A stretch of 64,000 bases of DNA from Nitrospirota bacterium (GTDB taxonomy: Bacteria > JACPQY01). This document shows positions 7,335-17,074 of this stretch, piece after piece. Under the pieces are notes generated by a model. That model had not been told where the DNA came from. It searched no databases and was given only the letters and a program-made list of their open reading frames with translations. A program made the translations under genes and the position numbers. How positions within the stretch are numbered: position 1 is the first letter of the stretch; each line of letters opens with the position of its first letter. The DNA is taken from assembly GCA_016180645.1 (NCBI GenBank), contig JACPAV010000033.1:31843-95842 (forward strand), in the 5' to 3' direction.

Positions 7335-9590
7335 ATGCCCGAGTCGACGACCGAGGGCTGGAAATCGAATCCCCTTCTTTTCGGCCACGACCCTACGCCC
7401 GGCATTGTGGCGGTCGAAATCGAACACGGCGCCGAGCGGGTTCGAGTTTTCCGGCGGGAGGCCGGGAGGTCAGGTACCGAATCCATTCCCTTCGAGCCGT
7501 TCATTCTCCTTCGCGACAAGGATCTGCTGGCGGGCTACAAAGGCGAAACCCGATCGGAGAAGTTGACGGGAAGTCACCCCCTCGCATGGCGGATTACGCT
7601 CCCCAACGGGTTGGCGCTCGAAAACCTGCGGAAGCACCTCCAGAAAAAAACGGACCGCGTCCCCTCCGCGCTCGACGCGCCCTACCTCTACATCTCCGAT
7701 ATGGTCCAGCAGTATCTTCTCGCCTCGGGCCGGACCCAGTTCAAGGGAATGGGCTTCGGCGATCTCGTTCGCATGCAGATCGACATCGAAACCTGGTGCG
7801 CCCCCGGCTACGAATTTCCGAACGCGAAGCGGGAGTCGGACCGGATGATCTCCATCGCGCTGTCCGATACCACGGGTTGGGAGCACGTTCTCTTCGGAAA
7901 AGACATGAAGGAATCGGAGATGATCGAGCAACTCAACACGCTCATTCGGGAGCGGAACCCGGATGTGATCGAAGGCCACAATCTCTTCCGATTCGATCTG
8001 GAATACATTCAGACCCGCGCGAAACGATACGGCGTGAAGCTCCTGTGGGGGCGGGGAGGGGAGCCGATGGAGAGCCACCCCTCCCGGATGCAAATCGGCG
8101 AGCGGTCGATCACCTACACCAAGTTCGAGATCTTCGGACGGCACACGGTGGACACGTTCATTCTCGTTCAGCACTACGACATCGCCACACGGGAGTTGGA
8201 GAGCCTGGGGCTCAAGGAGGTGGCCGTCCACTTCGGGATCGCCTCCAAGGATCGGATCTATCTCCCCGCCGACCAGATCAATTCGGCATACGAGAAGGAT
8301 CCCGAAAAACTGCGTGAATACAACCTGGACGACGTGCGGGAGACGCGGATGCTGAGCGACATCCTTCTTCCAAGTTACTTCGTACAGGCGCAGATCTTTC
8401 CGATCGGATTCCAAAGTACGATGCTTCGAGGAAACGCCGTGAAGATCGATTCGCTTTTCCTCCGCGAGTATCTCCATCGCGGCCATTCCCTTCCGTTGGC
8501 AAGTCCCGCGTCGCCCATCCAGGGGGGCTACACGGACATCCTTTTTCACGGCATTGCGAAGAACGTTCTCCATTGTGACATTACGTCACTGTACCCGTCG
8601 GTCATGCTGGTGCACCGGTGCTTTCCGAAGAGCGACGAACTGGGCGTCTTTCCCAACTTGCTCGAAGACCTGCGCGCCTTCCGGATTCGGGCCAAGGAGC
8701 AGGTGAAAGCGGCGCAAGATCCCCAGGAGCGGAACTTCGCCAACGCACTCCAATCGACCTTCAAAATTCTCATCAATTCGTTCTATGGCTATCTCGGTTT
8801 CGACATGGCCCATTTCAACGACTATGAACAGGCCAATCGCGTTACGCAGATCGGACGCGATACGATCCAGGCCATCATGAAGGCACTCGAAGCGGAGGGC
8901 TGCCGGGTGATCGAAGTGGATACGGACGGAATTTACTTCATGCCGTCAAGTCCGCTCCCGGAGAGGGACGAAGCGGCCCTGATGGGCCGGGTCACGGCGA
9001 ACCTGCCGGAAGGGATACACCTGGAATTGGATGGTCGATTCCCCGCGATGCTCAGTTACAAGATGAAAAACTACGCGCTTCTAAAGGCGAAGGGCGAGCT
9101 CCTGATCAAAGGCTCCGGTCTCAAGTCGAGGGGACTGGAGCGTTTTCAGCGCCAGTGGATGGAGGAGATGTTCCTCCTTCTCCTGCATGGTCGCCGGGAC
9201 GCGGTGGAGAAGCTCTACCGGGATTTCCGCGATCGCATCGAGCGTCACGAATTCCCGGTCAAGCTCTTTATGAAAACCGAGACGCTTCAGGAATCACCCC
9301 AGAGCTACCAGGAGAAGGTAAGGGCCAAGAAACGGAACGTCGCGGCTTCGTACGAGCTGGCGTTGCGGTCCACCAAGAACTATCAGGCGGGCGATCAAGT
9401 GTCGTACTACGTGACGGGAACCTCGCGGAAGGTTAAAGTACATCAGGCGTGCAAGCTCGCCGCCGAATGGGATCCGAAGAATCCCGACGAAAATGCCGAT
9501 TACTATCTGTCCAAGCTGGAGGAATTGCATGAGAAGTTCAGGCCCTACATCGAGGCCGAACCGGGCCAGGCTGTCGCCGTGGATGAGTAG
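7335..9590 (+). CDS. polB: DNA polymerase, family B
   Basis: A 751-residue DNA-directed DNA polymerase with proofreading exonuclease. Exo I is QIDIETW (Asp150, Glu152), Exo II is VIEGHNLFRFDLEYI and Exo III is YNLDDVRET. Polymerase motif A is DITSLYPSVM, motif B is KILINSFYGYLG and motif C is VDTDG. All catalytic acids are present, so it should be active. Length is close to E. coli Pol II (783), but orthology to Pol II rather than an archaeal/viral-like family B enzyme cannot be settled by eye, so the symbol denotes the family. Copy 2 of the repeat abuts the start codon. The TldD-like protease gene begins nine bases after its stop. Confidence 0.92.
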   Translation: MPESTTEGWKSNPLLFGHDPTPGIVAVEIEHGAERVRVFRREAGRSGTESIPFEPFILLRDKDLLAGYKGETRSEKLTGSHPLAWRITLPNGLALENLRKHLQKKTDRVPSALDAPYLYISDMVQQYLLASGRTQFKGMGFGDLVRMQIDIETWCAPGYEFPNAKRESDRMISIALSDTTGWEHVLFGKDMKESEMIEQLNTLIRERNPDVIEGHNLFRFDLEYIQTRAKRYGVKLLWGRGGEPMESHPSRMQIGERSITYTKFEIFGRHTVDTFILVQHYDIATRELESLGLKEVAVHFGIASKDRIYLPADQINSAYEKDPEKLREYNLDDVRETRMLSDILLPSYFVQAQIFPIGFQSTMLRGNAVKIDSLFLREYLHRGHSLPLASPASPIQGGYTDILFHGIAKNVLHCDITSLYPSVMLVHRCFPKSDELGVFPNLLEDLRAFRIRAKEQVKAAQDPQERNFANALQSTFKILINSFYGYLGFDMAHFNDYEQANRVTQIGRDTIQAIMKALEAEGCRVIEVDTDGIYFMPSSPLPERDEAALMGRVTANLPEGIHLELDGRFPAMLSYKMKNYALLKAKGELLIKGSGLKSRGLERFQRQWMEEMFLLLLHGRRDAVEKLYRDFRDRIERHEFPVKLFMKTETLQESPQSYQEKVRAKKRNVAASYELALRSTKNYQAGDQVSYYVTGTSRKVKVHQACKLAAEWDPKNPDENADYYLSKLEELHEKFRPYIEAEPGQAVAVDE

Positions 9591-9599
9591 GCTTGCAGC

Positions 9600-11186
9600 A
9601 TGACATCGGTCACAACCGATCACATTCGCAAGGTCAAGGGAACGGTTAGGGAAGGGGTCCGCGTTTTTGGCCGCCGAAAACCGGGATTCGAATACGCGGA
9701 TGTCCGCTTGGAAATCGAAGAGAGCCGCTGGGGAATGAGCGAGTGCGGCGAGCCTCGAATGGCCGAGCAGGACGTGGAGATCAGCCTCGGTGTGAGAGTC
9801 CTTGCCCGAGGCTCCGCAGCGCCCGATTCCCCGGTTGCTCCCGGCTATTACGGAATGCGCTTGGGACCGGGCGACGTAGGGCGGATCTCAAGAGTCTTGA
9901 AGCCCGCATTGAGCCACGCGTACGAACGGGCGCGTGCGGGGGCCAAGGCCAAGGAGGCGTCAAAGGCATCGTTCGGTCCGTTGGGCGACTCCCTTTGGTC
10001 TTGCGAACTCGCAAAGGCCCCGGTGGCCGAGGCGGTCATCCCCGCGAGGTTCAAACACGACCCGCGAAAAGTGCCGCTGAAGGAAGTTTTGGAGACGGCT
10101 CGGGACGCGGCGGCAGGGGCCATGGCGAAGGGGAAGGCGGTGAAATATGCGTATTCCGCTGCCATGATCGCGCTGCGCCGCCAGCTTTTCGTGAATTCGG
10201 CCGGTTCCTGCGTCGATCAGTCGTGGGCCTTGGCGGAAGGGGATGCGTACGTTGTGGCGGAAAAGGACGGCGTCACGCAGGAGTCCTACGATACTCTGGG
10301 ATCGAATGTGGGGTGGGAGCTTCTTTCCGACGGGATGAAGACGGATTACGAACGCTTCCCCCGATTCAAAGATTTCATGGGCGTTCTCGCCGATGATGTG
10401 GTTCAACTCTGCTCGGCGCCGCGGCTCCCGGTGTCGGAAAAGCCGGTGGTGGTGGTGACGGACCCTCACTACAACACGCTGCTTGTGCACGAGATCGTCG
10501 GTCATCCGGTGGAACTGGACCGCGCGCTCAAGATGGAGACGGCGTACGCGGGGCGGACATGGCTGTTCGGCTCGGCGAAGGACAATCTCCTCGGCCGGCG
10601 CATCGCGTCCGAAAAACTTTCGGCCTATTCCGACCCCTCGTTGCCCGGCTACGGCTATTACGCCTACGATGACGAAGGCGTACCGGGGGGGAAAGTCATG
10701 CACGTGGAGAACGGAATTTTCCGTGGTTTCATGAACAGTCTGCAGACCTCGGCGATGCTGCGTGGCGCCGGACTGGTCTCGACGCCCAACGGCCACTACA
10801 AGGCGACTTCCGCGCCGATGGTCCCGCTCATCCGGATGTCGACGACCGTCTTCGCACCCGGTCAGGACGATCCAAAGTCCATCCTCGGCGACGTGGAGCA
10901 CGGCTACTATCTCGTCGGGCACAAGATCCCGTCGATCTCGGAGTCGCGTGAAAACTTTCGGATCTCAGCGCGGAAAGTCTACGAAATCCGCAACGGCAAG
11001 ATCGGACAACTTTACCGGGATGGTGGAATGTTCTCTGATAGCCGCGAGTTCTTCATGAACGTCGACGCCGTGGGCAATGACTTCCGTATTTATCCCGTTC
11101 CCAACTGCGGCAAGGGCCAGCCGATGCAGACGAAACGCCTGGGGAATGGCGGTCCCACCCTCCGCTCCCGCGCCCGGCTGATTTAA
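9600..11186 (+). CDS. TldD/PmbA family metalloprotease
   Basis: A 528-residue TldD/PmbA (peptidase U62) homologue. The zinc-binding HEIVGHPVE (His297 onward) corresponds to HEAVGHGLE of TldD, and the C-terminal half has the family pattern GVPGGKVMHVENGIFRGFM. In well-studied bacteria TldD forms a heterodimer with TldE/PmbA and degrades unfolded peptides, for example in microcin maturation. No second subunit is encoded in this window. It follows the polymerase gene by nine bases and is likely translated from the same transcript. Its stop codon overlaps the end of the convergent gene at 11183. Confidence 0.85.
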   Translation: MTSVTTDHIRKVKGTVREGVRVFGRRKPGFEYADVRLEIEESRWGMSECGEPRMAEQDVEISLGVRVLARGSAAPDSPVAPGYYGMRLGPGDVGRISRVLKPALSHAYERARAGAKAKEASKASFGPLGDSLWSCELAKAPVAEAVIPARFKHDPRKVPLKEVLETARDAAAGAMAKGKAVKYAYSAAMIALRRQLFVNSAGSCVDQSWALAEGDAYVVAEKDGVTQESYDTLGSNVGWELLSDGMKTDYERFPRFKDFMGVLADDVVQLCSAPRLPVSEKPVVVVTDPHYNTLLVHEIVGHPVELDRALKMETAYAGRTWLFGSAKDNLLGRRIASEKLSAYSDPSLPGYGYYAYDDEGVPGGKVMHVENGIFRGFMNSLQTSAMLRGAGLVSTPNGHYKATSAPMVPLIRMSTTVFAPGQDDPKSILGDVEHGYYLVGHKIPSISESRENFRISARKVYEIRNGKIGQLYRDGGMFSDSREFFMNVDAVGNDFRIYPVPNCGKGQPMQTKRLGNGGPTLRSRARLI

Positions 11187-11761
11187 CGCTCCTTCCGACC
11201 ACGCTCCAGTTCTTTTCGCTTCCGGTCGTTATACCGGCGGGCCGCTCGCGGTGCATCGACAAGATCGTATACAAAGAGGGCGAACCACCCAATGCCTGCA
11301 AACGCGGCAATCGTGCCCAGCGATTTGTCATCGGCAATAAGTGCCGCTGGGGCCACAGCGACCATCGTTCCAAATAGCCCGAGGCGAAGCCCTGAGAAAA
11401 CAAGCGCGTGGCGGTATTCCTTGGCATAGATATGTCCCGCGCTTGGGGTAACCGCTATCGACAAGGCCATGGGTGGGATAGAGTAGTAATTCCATCCGTC
11501 ATGCTTGAAAAAAAGTCTGTCATTGAGTGCTGCAATCCCCCAGAATCCGAGAATGGATCCCACCGCCAATCCGCCAGCCAGGTAGGGGCTTTTGGGTTCG
11601 AACTTTTGCCTGGGCGAGGGCTTAAGATCCGAATTATTTGCGGAAGAAATCCAAGCGTTGTGCTCGATGTCGATCGGTGAATCTTGGGCGCCCGCAGGTC
11701 GAACAAGGCAAGCGGCAAAAAGAAACGTCATGCCCATGGCTCCCCACTTCACGTCGGTCAT
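11183..11761 (-). CDS. Exported membrane protein of unknown function
   Basis: No family recognised. From the ATG at 11761 the product has 192 residues: a signal peptide (MGMTFLFAACLVRPAGAQ), a polar segment, then about four hydrophobic stretches (YLAGGLAVGSILGFWGIAAL, YYSIPPMALSIAVTPSAG, LRLGLFGTMVAVAPAALIA, GTIAAFAGIGWFALFVYDLV) and a basic tail (RRYNDRKRKELERGRKER). The segment SAGHIYAKEYRHAL resembles small membrane proteins often found with outer-membrane assembly genes, but that is weak. A TTG at 11776 could add five residues. It is convergent with the TldD-like gene. Confidence 0.6.
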   Translation of the reverse strand: MTDVKWGAMGMTFLFAACLVRPAGAQDSPIDIEHNAWISSANNSDLKPSPRQKFEPKSPYLAGGLAVGSILGFWGIAALNDRLFFKHDGWNYYSIPPMALSIAVTPSAGHIYAKEYRHALVFSGLRLGLFGTMVAVAPAALIADDKSLGTIAAFAGIGWFALFVYDLVDAPRAARRYNDRKRKELERGRKER

Positions 11762-11863
11762 GCTACCAGTTGACAAGAGGGGGCGTCAAAGACTATTAAG
11801 GCGGGGGCGTAAGAGCAGGAAAAAGCCGTTCGGAGCCCGCAACTAATCCAGAAGGAGTGATTC

Positions 11864-14305
11864 ATGGTAAAACCACGCATCGCCGCCATCGTTCGAACCC
11901 TAGCGGCCATTCTCGCCGTCATGCTGCTGCCCGTTCTCCCCGCCCTCGCGGGCGAGGCCGATCTCAAACTTCCGCCTCTCGACTCCGTCAGTTTCAATGT
12001 CCTCGGAACCAGCGTATCGGGAATGTCGTTGCTTTATCTCGGCCTCGTCATTTGTGTCATCGGCGCGATCTTCGGCGTGATCCAGTACAAGCAGACGAAG
12101 GCCCTTCCCGTGCACAAGGCGATGGGCGACGTGTCGAACATGATCTGGGAAACCTGCAAAACGTACCTTACGCAGCAGGGTAAGTTCCTTGCGATTCTGT
12201 GGGCGCTGATCGCACTCTGCATGGGCTATTACTTCGTCGGCCTTCAAGGGGCGCCCATCGGCAATCTCGTGGTCATCCTGGCTTGCTCCGTTCTCGGCAT
12301 CCTCGGGTCGTACGGCGTGGCGTGGTTCGGCATTCGGATCAATACGGTTGCAAACTCCCGTACGGCGTTCGCCTCCCTCTATAAGAAACCACTCGATGTC
12401 CTCGCGATCCCGCTGCAATCCGGAATGAGTGTTGGGCTGCTTCTCGTCAGCGTCGAACTTTTCTTCATGATCTGCATTCTGTCATTCCTGCCCCAGGAAT
12501 TGGCGGGACCGTGCTTCATCGGATTCGCCATCGGCGAATCGCTCGGCGCGAGCGTCCTCCGCATCTGCGGCGGCATTTTCACCAAGATCGCGGACATCGG
12601 ATCGGACCTTATGAAAATCGTTTTCCACCTGCCGGAAGATGATCCGAAGAATCCCGGAGTAATCGCCGACTGCACGGGCGACAACGCGGGCGACAGCGTC
12701 GGCCCCACCGCGGACGGATTCGAAACCTACGGTGTCACCGGTGTGGCGCTCATCGCTTTTCTCGCGCTCGCCCTGGTCGGCAAGCCGGAAATCTGCGGCC
12801 AGCTCATCGTGTGGATCTTTGTCATGCGCATCCTGATGATCCTGACCTCGCTCGTGTCCTACTTTGCGAACAATGCCGTGAATCGCGCGCTCTTGGGCGA
12901 CAAGAAGGAAATCGATTTCGAAGTGCCGCTCACCCGGCTGGTGTGGCTCACCTCCGCGATCTCGATCGCTGTCACGTTTATCGCCAGCTACCTCTTGCTG
13001 GGTGACTACGGCGATCTCTGGTGGGTGCTTGCGGTCATCATCTCCTGCGGCACGGCGGCCGGCGCGCTGATTCCGGAATTCACCAAGATCTTTACAAGTA
13101 CAAACTCGGGACACGTCCGCGAGGTCGTCAACTCCGCGCGCCAGGGAGGCGCATCGCTCAACATTCTGTCCGGACTCGTCGCCGGGAATTTCTCGGCTTT
13201 CTGGGAAGGACTGCTGATCCTGATTCTCATGCTGATCGCGTATCTGGTCTCGCAACAGCCCTCGCTCCTCGCGATCATGCCGGCCGAATATAGCTTCGCC
13301 GCGCCGATCTTCGCCTTCGGCCTCGTGGCCTTCGGGTTCCTGGGCATGGGGCCGGTGACAATCGCAGTCGACAGCTACGGCCCGGTGACGGACAACGCGC
13401 AATCCGTTTACGAACTCTCGATGATCGAGAAGATTCCCGGCGTAAAGCAGGAGATCAAAAAGGAGTTCGGAATCGAGGCCAGCTTGGAACATGCGAAGGA
13501 TCTTCTCGAAAAAGGGGATGGCGCGGGCAATACGTTCAAAGCCACGGCCAAGCCGGTCCTCATCGGTACGGCCGTCGTCGGCGCCACCACCATGGTCTTC
13601 GGCATCATCCTCCTTCTCGAACACATGTTCGGGAACGCAGCGCTCCGATTGAGTCTCGTGCAGGGTGAGGTCATCCTCGGACTCCTCATGGGCGGCGCGG
13701 TCATCTACTGGTTCACCGGCGCCTCGATGCAGGCGGTGGTGACGGGTTCCTACCGGGCGGTCGTGTACATCAAGGAGAACATCAAGCTTGATGCCACGAA
13801 AGCCTCTATTGCGGACAGCAAGAAAGTTGTGGAGATTTGCACGATCTACGCGCAAAAAGGCATGATCAATATTTTCATCGTCATCTTCTGCATGACCTTG
13901 GCTTTGGCGTTCTTCAACCCCTACTTCTTCATCGGTTACCTTGTCGCCATGGCATTCTTCGGCCTCTTCCAGGCGATCTTCATGGCCAACGCGGGCGGCG
14001 CATGGGACAACGCCAAGAAGGTTGTGGAGGTGGATCTGAAACAAAAGAACACGCCGCTGCATGAGGCGACCGTGGTCGGCGATACCGTGGGTGATCCGTT
14101 CAAGGATACTTCGTCCGTCGCGCTGAACCCGGTCATCAAGTTCACCACTCTCTTCGGTCTGCTTGCGGTCGAGATCGCGGTGACGATGCAATCGCAGAAC
14201 CTGAAATGGGCCATTGGCTCGGTCTTTTTCCTCGTGGCGCTCGTGTTCGTTTATCGGTCGTTCTACGGCATGCGCATTCCGGAGGAAGCCAAGGCCGCCA
14301 AGTAA
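11864..14305 (+). CDS. hppA: Membrane-bound ion-translocating pyrophosphatase
   Basis: An 813-residue membrane pyrophosphatase that couples PPi hydrolysis to H+ or Na+ export. The substrate-binding segment near residues 267-288 reads GDNAGDSVGPTADGFETY, a variant of the usual GDNVGDxAGMxADLFE. GNTFKA near residue 555 has Lys at the position that is Ala in K+-dependent enzymes, so K+-independent activity is expected. Many transmembrane helices are obvious. The N-terminus (MLLPVLPALAGEADLK) looks like a cleavable signal peptide before the first core helix. AGAAGGAG lies five bases before the ATG. The pumped ion cannot be decided from these motifs. Confidence 0.93.
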   Translation: MVKPRIAAIVRTLAAILAVMLLPVLPALAGEADLKLPPLDSVSFNVLGTSVSGMSLLYLGLVICVIGAIFGVIQYKQTKALPVHKAMGDVSNMIWETCKTYLTQQGKFLAILWALIALCMGYYFVGLQGAPIGNLVVILACSVLGILGSYGVAWFGIRINTVANSRTAFASLYKKPLDVLAIPLQSGMSVGLLLVSVELFFMICILSFLPQELAGPCFIGFAIGESLGASVLRICGGIFTKIADIGSDLMKIVFHLPEDDPKNPGVIADCTGDNAGDSVGPTADGFETYGVTGVALIAFLALALVGKPEICGQLIVWIFVMRILMILTSLVSYFANNAVNRALLGDKKEIDFEVPLTRLVWLTSAISIAVTFIASYLLLGDYGDLWWVLAVIISCGTAAGALIPEFTKIFTSTNSGHVREVVNSARQGGASLNILSGLVAGNFSAFWEGLLILILMLIAYLVSQQPSLLAIMPAEYSFAAPIFAFGLVAFGFLGMGPVTIAVDSYGPVTDNAQSVYELSMIEKIPGVKQEIKKEFGIEASLEHAKDLLEKGDGAGNTFKATAKPVLIGTAVVGATTMVFGIILLLEHMFGNAALRLSLVQGEVILGLLMGGAVIYWFTGASMQAVVTGSYRAVVYIKENIKLDATKASIADSKKVVEICTIYAQKGMINIFIVIFCMTLALAFFNPYFFIGYLVAMAFFGLFQAIFMANAGGAWDNAKKVVEVDLKQKNTPLHEATVVGDTVGDPFKDTSSVALNPVIKFTTLFGLLAVEIAVTMQSQNLKWAIGSVFFLVALVFVYRSFYGMRIPEEAKAAK

Positions 14306-14309
14306 CTCC

Positions 14310-15011
14310 TTGCTCCCCGCAGCCAATCGCCTCATCTTCCCGGCCACGCGCTGGCTGACGTTCGACTGCTACGGAACGCTCATCGACTGGAAGTCAGGCA
14401 TCCAGGGGGCGTTCCGGCGGTTTCTCGCCCGAAAGGACCGCGAGACCGATCTCGACGAACTGTTCCGGAAATGGGAGCGCATCCAATTCGGACTTCTGAG
14501 GCCCTATCGGCCCTACCGCGATGTCATGAAAGAGAGTTTTGCGAAAGTCATGCGCGGACTTCGCTTGAAGCCAAGTTCGCGAGACGCGAATGATTTCGTG
14601 GTCTCACTGAAGACTTGGGAGCCGTTCCCGGACGTCCGCCCCGCCCTGGAGCGACTCAAGAATCGCTATCTGATCGCGCTGGTGACGAACATGGACGACG
14701 ACCTGGTGAAACTGACTCAAAAGCGATTGGGGGTTTTCTTCAACGTCGTCGTCACGGCCGAGCAGGTGCAATGCTACAAGCCCAACCCCAAGCACTTCAA
14801 GAAGCTGCTGGAGGCGACGACGACACCACCCGAAGAGATGATCCACTGTGCCTTCGGAACGAAATACGATCTGTTTCCTGCCCACCGACTGGGGTTCAAG
14901 ACCGCCTTGATCGAGCGTGGGCCGGTCCCCAGGACGTCCGTCGTCCCCGACTACCGATTTGCCAACCTGACCGAAATGGCCGACCTCTTCCTCGCCCAGT
15001 TCAGGGCGTAG
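14310..15011 (+). CDS. HAD-superfamily hydrolase (2-haloacid dehalogenase type)
   Basis: The first HAD motif is FDCYGTLIDW, followed by the Ser/Thr motif (VTNMDDD), the Lys region (YKPNPKHFKK) and a final acidic motif (CAFGTKYDLFPAHRLGFKT). The cap and length fit haloacid-dehalogenase type II/epoxide-hydrolase-like phosphatases. No ATG or GTG precedes the first motif after the pyrophosphatase stop; the TTG at 14310 gives 233 residues and begins four bases after that stop, suggesting coupled translation. The frame extends further upstream inside hppA, but that part is shadow. Substrate unknown. Confidence 0.8.
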   Translation: MLPAANRLIFPATRWLTFDCYGTLIDWKSGIQGAFRRFLARKDRETDLDELFRKWERIQFGLLRPYRPYRDVMKESFAKVMRGLRLKPSSRDANDFVVSLKTWEPFPDVRPALERLKNRYLIALVTNMDDDLVKLTQKRLGVFFNVVVTAEQVQCYKPNPKHFKKLLEATTTPPEEMIHCAFGTKYDLFPAHRLGFKTALIERGPVPRTSVVPDYRFANLTEMADLFLAQFRA

Positions 15012-15020
15012 GAAATAACA

Positions 15021-15062
15021 GTGACAGTATACTTAATTTATAGAAATAGAGTATACTGTCAC
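15021..15062. terminator. Perfect 13-bp inverted repeat between convergent genes
   Basis: GTGACAGTATACT at 15021-15033 and AGTATACTGTCAC at 15050-15062 enclose a 16-nt AT-rich loop, ten bases after the HAD stop and before the convergent cytochrome gene ends. There is no U-tract, so it may act as a bidirectional transcription barrier or a protein-binding site rather than a classical terminator. Confidence 0.5.
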
Positions 15063-15079
15063 CGAAAATCACAGGCTTG

Positions 15080-16033
15080 TCAGGGGATCGGCTCCAGGGC
15101 GTGGAGAGTGACGTACAGGGCTTCCAGTTCCATGTCCTCCAGTTGCCCCATCGCGCGCCAGGGCATGGTGTCTTTCATCACTTGGCCATCGGGCGTGACG
15201 CCGGTCCGCATGGCCTTGAAAAAATCCTCTTTGGACCAGCGGGGCATGATGAGCGTCAGATTCGGCGCCGGAGGATTCGGAGGAGGAGCGCGGCCATCCA
15301 ATTTCGGTCCGTGACACCCATCGCAACTGACGAAATCCAACACGTATTTTCCGTACTCTGGCGTCACGGCCCTCGGAGGCGCGGCCCGTTCCACGGCCGG
15401 CGCGGGGTCGATGGGCATGAGCCCGGCGCCGATGAAGAGCGCAAGGAGGAGCGTGGGGCGGTAGGCTGGGGTCTCATTCTGGACGCTCTGGGCCGACCTC
15501 AGATAAGCGACTAGGCATTCGGTGTCCTCGTCGCTCAACAGTCGCGAACCGAGCATCGACATCACCGTGCTGCGGCCTTCGCGATTCACGCCTGTGCGAA
15601 TCACCCGAAAAAGCTCGGCGTCGGTCCAGTCCTGAATCGTGCCACCGGGAGTGACGTTGGGTGGGTAGACGTCGCCCAGCGGAAGTCCGGCGTCATCCGA
15701 CAGGCTCCGGCCGCCGCTCAAGGGAAGGCCGCCGTTGGTCGCATGGCATGCCGCGCAGAGGGAGGCGGCGATCATCTGCCCGCGAGCGACCCGCCCGGGT
15801 GTAATTTCAATCGGTCGGATCGCGGGGAGCGGGCTGTGGCGGGCGTAGAGCTTATAAGTGCCTCTGGCGCCCACGACGACCAGGCAACCCATGAGCAGGG
15901 TGAAAATCCCCGCGAGGGCGACTCCCGGCCATTTGAGCCAAGCTCGATGCGCGAGCCAAGCCCGACGCGCCAGCCAACCGAAAAGGACGGCGAGAGCCGC
16001 GACGATGATCAGTGAAATAATCAGTGTTGCCAT
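15080..16033 (-). CDS. Membrane-anchored dihaem c-type cytochrome
   Basis: Two haem c sites are visible, CAACH (residues ~93-97) and CDGCH (~237-241), each followed by a Met-containing stretch able to give the sixth ligand. Two N-terminal membrane helices (MATLIISLIIVAALAVLFGW and GVALAGIFTLLMGCLVVVGA) and a hydrophobic segment between the haem domains (LLLALFIGAGLMPI) place the domains on the periplasmic face. The pattern (RTGV repeated after each haem) is that of fused cytochrome c class I subunits of periplasmic dehydrogenases. No partner dehydrogenase is adjacent. ATG 16033 is preferred to an upstream TTG at 16039. Confidence 0.82.
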   Translation of the reverse strand: MATLIISLIIVAALAVLFGWLARRAWLAHRAWLKWPGVALAGIFTLLMGCLVVVGARGTYKLYARHSPLPAIRPIEITPGRVARGQMIAASLCAACHATNGGLPLSGGRSLSDDAGLPLGDVYPPNVTPGGTIQDWTDAELFRVIRTGVNREGRSTVMSMLGSRLLSDEDTECLVAYLRSAQSVQNETPAYRPTLLLALFIGAGLMPIDPAPAVERAAPPRAVTPEYGKYVLDFVSCDGCHGPKLDGRAPPPNPPAPNLTLIMPRWSKEDFFKAMRTGVTPDGQVMKDTMPWRAMGQLEDMELEALYVTLHALEPIP

Positions 16034-16085
16034 GGGCAAAATATACTGAGGGGACGCACAGTCTGCTTGACCGTTTTGATGGTCG

Positions 16086-17027
16086 CTACTCGGCGGGGAG
16101 GGGTTCCGGGGAGAGACGGCCTTTCACCACGGGAATATGTAGTTCGGCCGAGAAGGGTAGGCGGGCTTGCCTTTCGGCGGCCTCCGGATAGAGCCAAGGC
16201 TCGGGAGGTGTTTCGTACACATCAAAGAACCGGTCGTCGCGCCACGCATAGGGTCCAGGCATCATCCATCCGATGGCAAAGCGGTGCCAGAAATCCTCCA
16301 ACTCCTCCACCCTCCCAAAGAAGCTCACTACCGCATCCGTTCCGCCCGGCAGGTCCTGAACGGCCACTTGGTCATTGCCTTCAAATTCCGGCTCTACGGT
16401 GATGCCGGCATCGTAGCGGACGCGAGCCGAATCCGTGAGAACGGAGGGGTTTTCATAGTGCAGGGAGACCATCCTTCCCGCCGCCTTCGCCCAGCCTTGA
16501 TCGCGGGCCAGGCGAAGCAACCGCGGCCAGATCGTTCCGGCCCCCAGAGTCGGGCCGACGAATCGAATGAAGGCCACCCGCCATGAAGGACGCTCGACGA
16601 GCCGAACAGGAAGGTTGACCGCCCGTCTTTGAAAGTCTTCGGCAGCGCCTCGCCGGCACTCCCGGTAGGCTTGCGGCGATTTCCCGTAGGTTCGGTGGAA
16701 GGCTCGCGTGAAACCCTCATGACTGTCGAAGCCGCAAGACAGGGCGATGTCCAGCACCGGATCGCGGGTGAACGTCAGAAACATCGCCGCCCGTTCGAGA
16801 CGCAACCTCCGAATGTAGCGCGCGAGGGGCTCCCCGAGGGCTCGGCGCAATCGGGCGCGGAAGTGAACGACCGATAGCTCGGCGACTTCAGCCAGGTCGG
16901 CAGTTTCGATTTCTTCATGGATGTGTCTTTCGATGTGGACAAGCGTGCGGGTGAGTGTGGAATCGGCCAGTACGATGTCTCGCTTCCCGGCGCGTCGGTT
17001 TCTCCGAAACTTGATCCCTCCGGCCAC
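16086..17027 (-). CDS. AraC-family regulator with GyrI-like effector domain
   Basis: The N-terminal ~105 residues form two helix-turn-helix motifs of the AraC family (AEVAELSVVHFRARLRRALG, then DIALSCGFDSHEGFTRAFHR and YGKSPQAYR). Residues ~125-310 match the GyrI-like/AraC effector-binding fold (VRLVERPSWRVAFIRFVGP, then FEGNDQVAVQDLPGG), as in Rob and SoxS-related drug-sensing regulators. The start is a GTG at 17027 without a strong ribosome-binding site. No obvious transporter target is adjacent. Confidence 0.85.
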   Translation of the reverse strand: MAGGIKFRRNRRAGKRDIVLADSTLTRTLVHIERHIHEEIETADLAEVAELSVVHFRARLRRALGEPLARYIRRLRLERAAMFLTFTRDPVLDIALSCGFDSHEGFTRAFHRTYGKSPQAYRECRRGAAEDFQRRAVNLPVRLVERPSWRVAFIRFVGPTLGAGTIWPRLLRLARDQGWAKAAGRMVSLHYENPSVLTDSARVRYDAGITVEPEFEGNDQVAVQDLPGGTDAVVSFFGRVEELEDFWHRFAIGWMMPGPYAWRDDRFFDVYETPPEPWLYPEAAERQARLPFSAELHIPVVKGRLSPEPLPAE

Positions 17028-17074
17028 CCTGGGAGCTTAGCCGAACGGCCCTGCGATTCAACGTCGGACGAGGA

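Noticed and set aside
12482..14347. 621-codon open frame opposite the pyrophosphatase
   Set aside because: His/Asp/Arg-rich shadow of a clearly conserved membrane enzyme.
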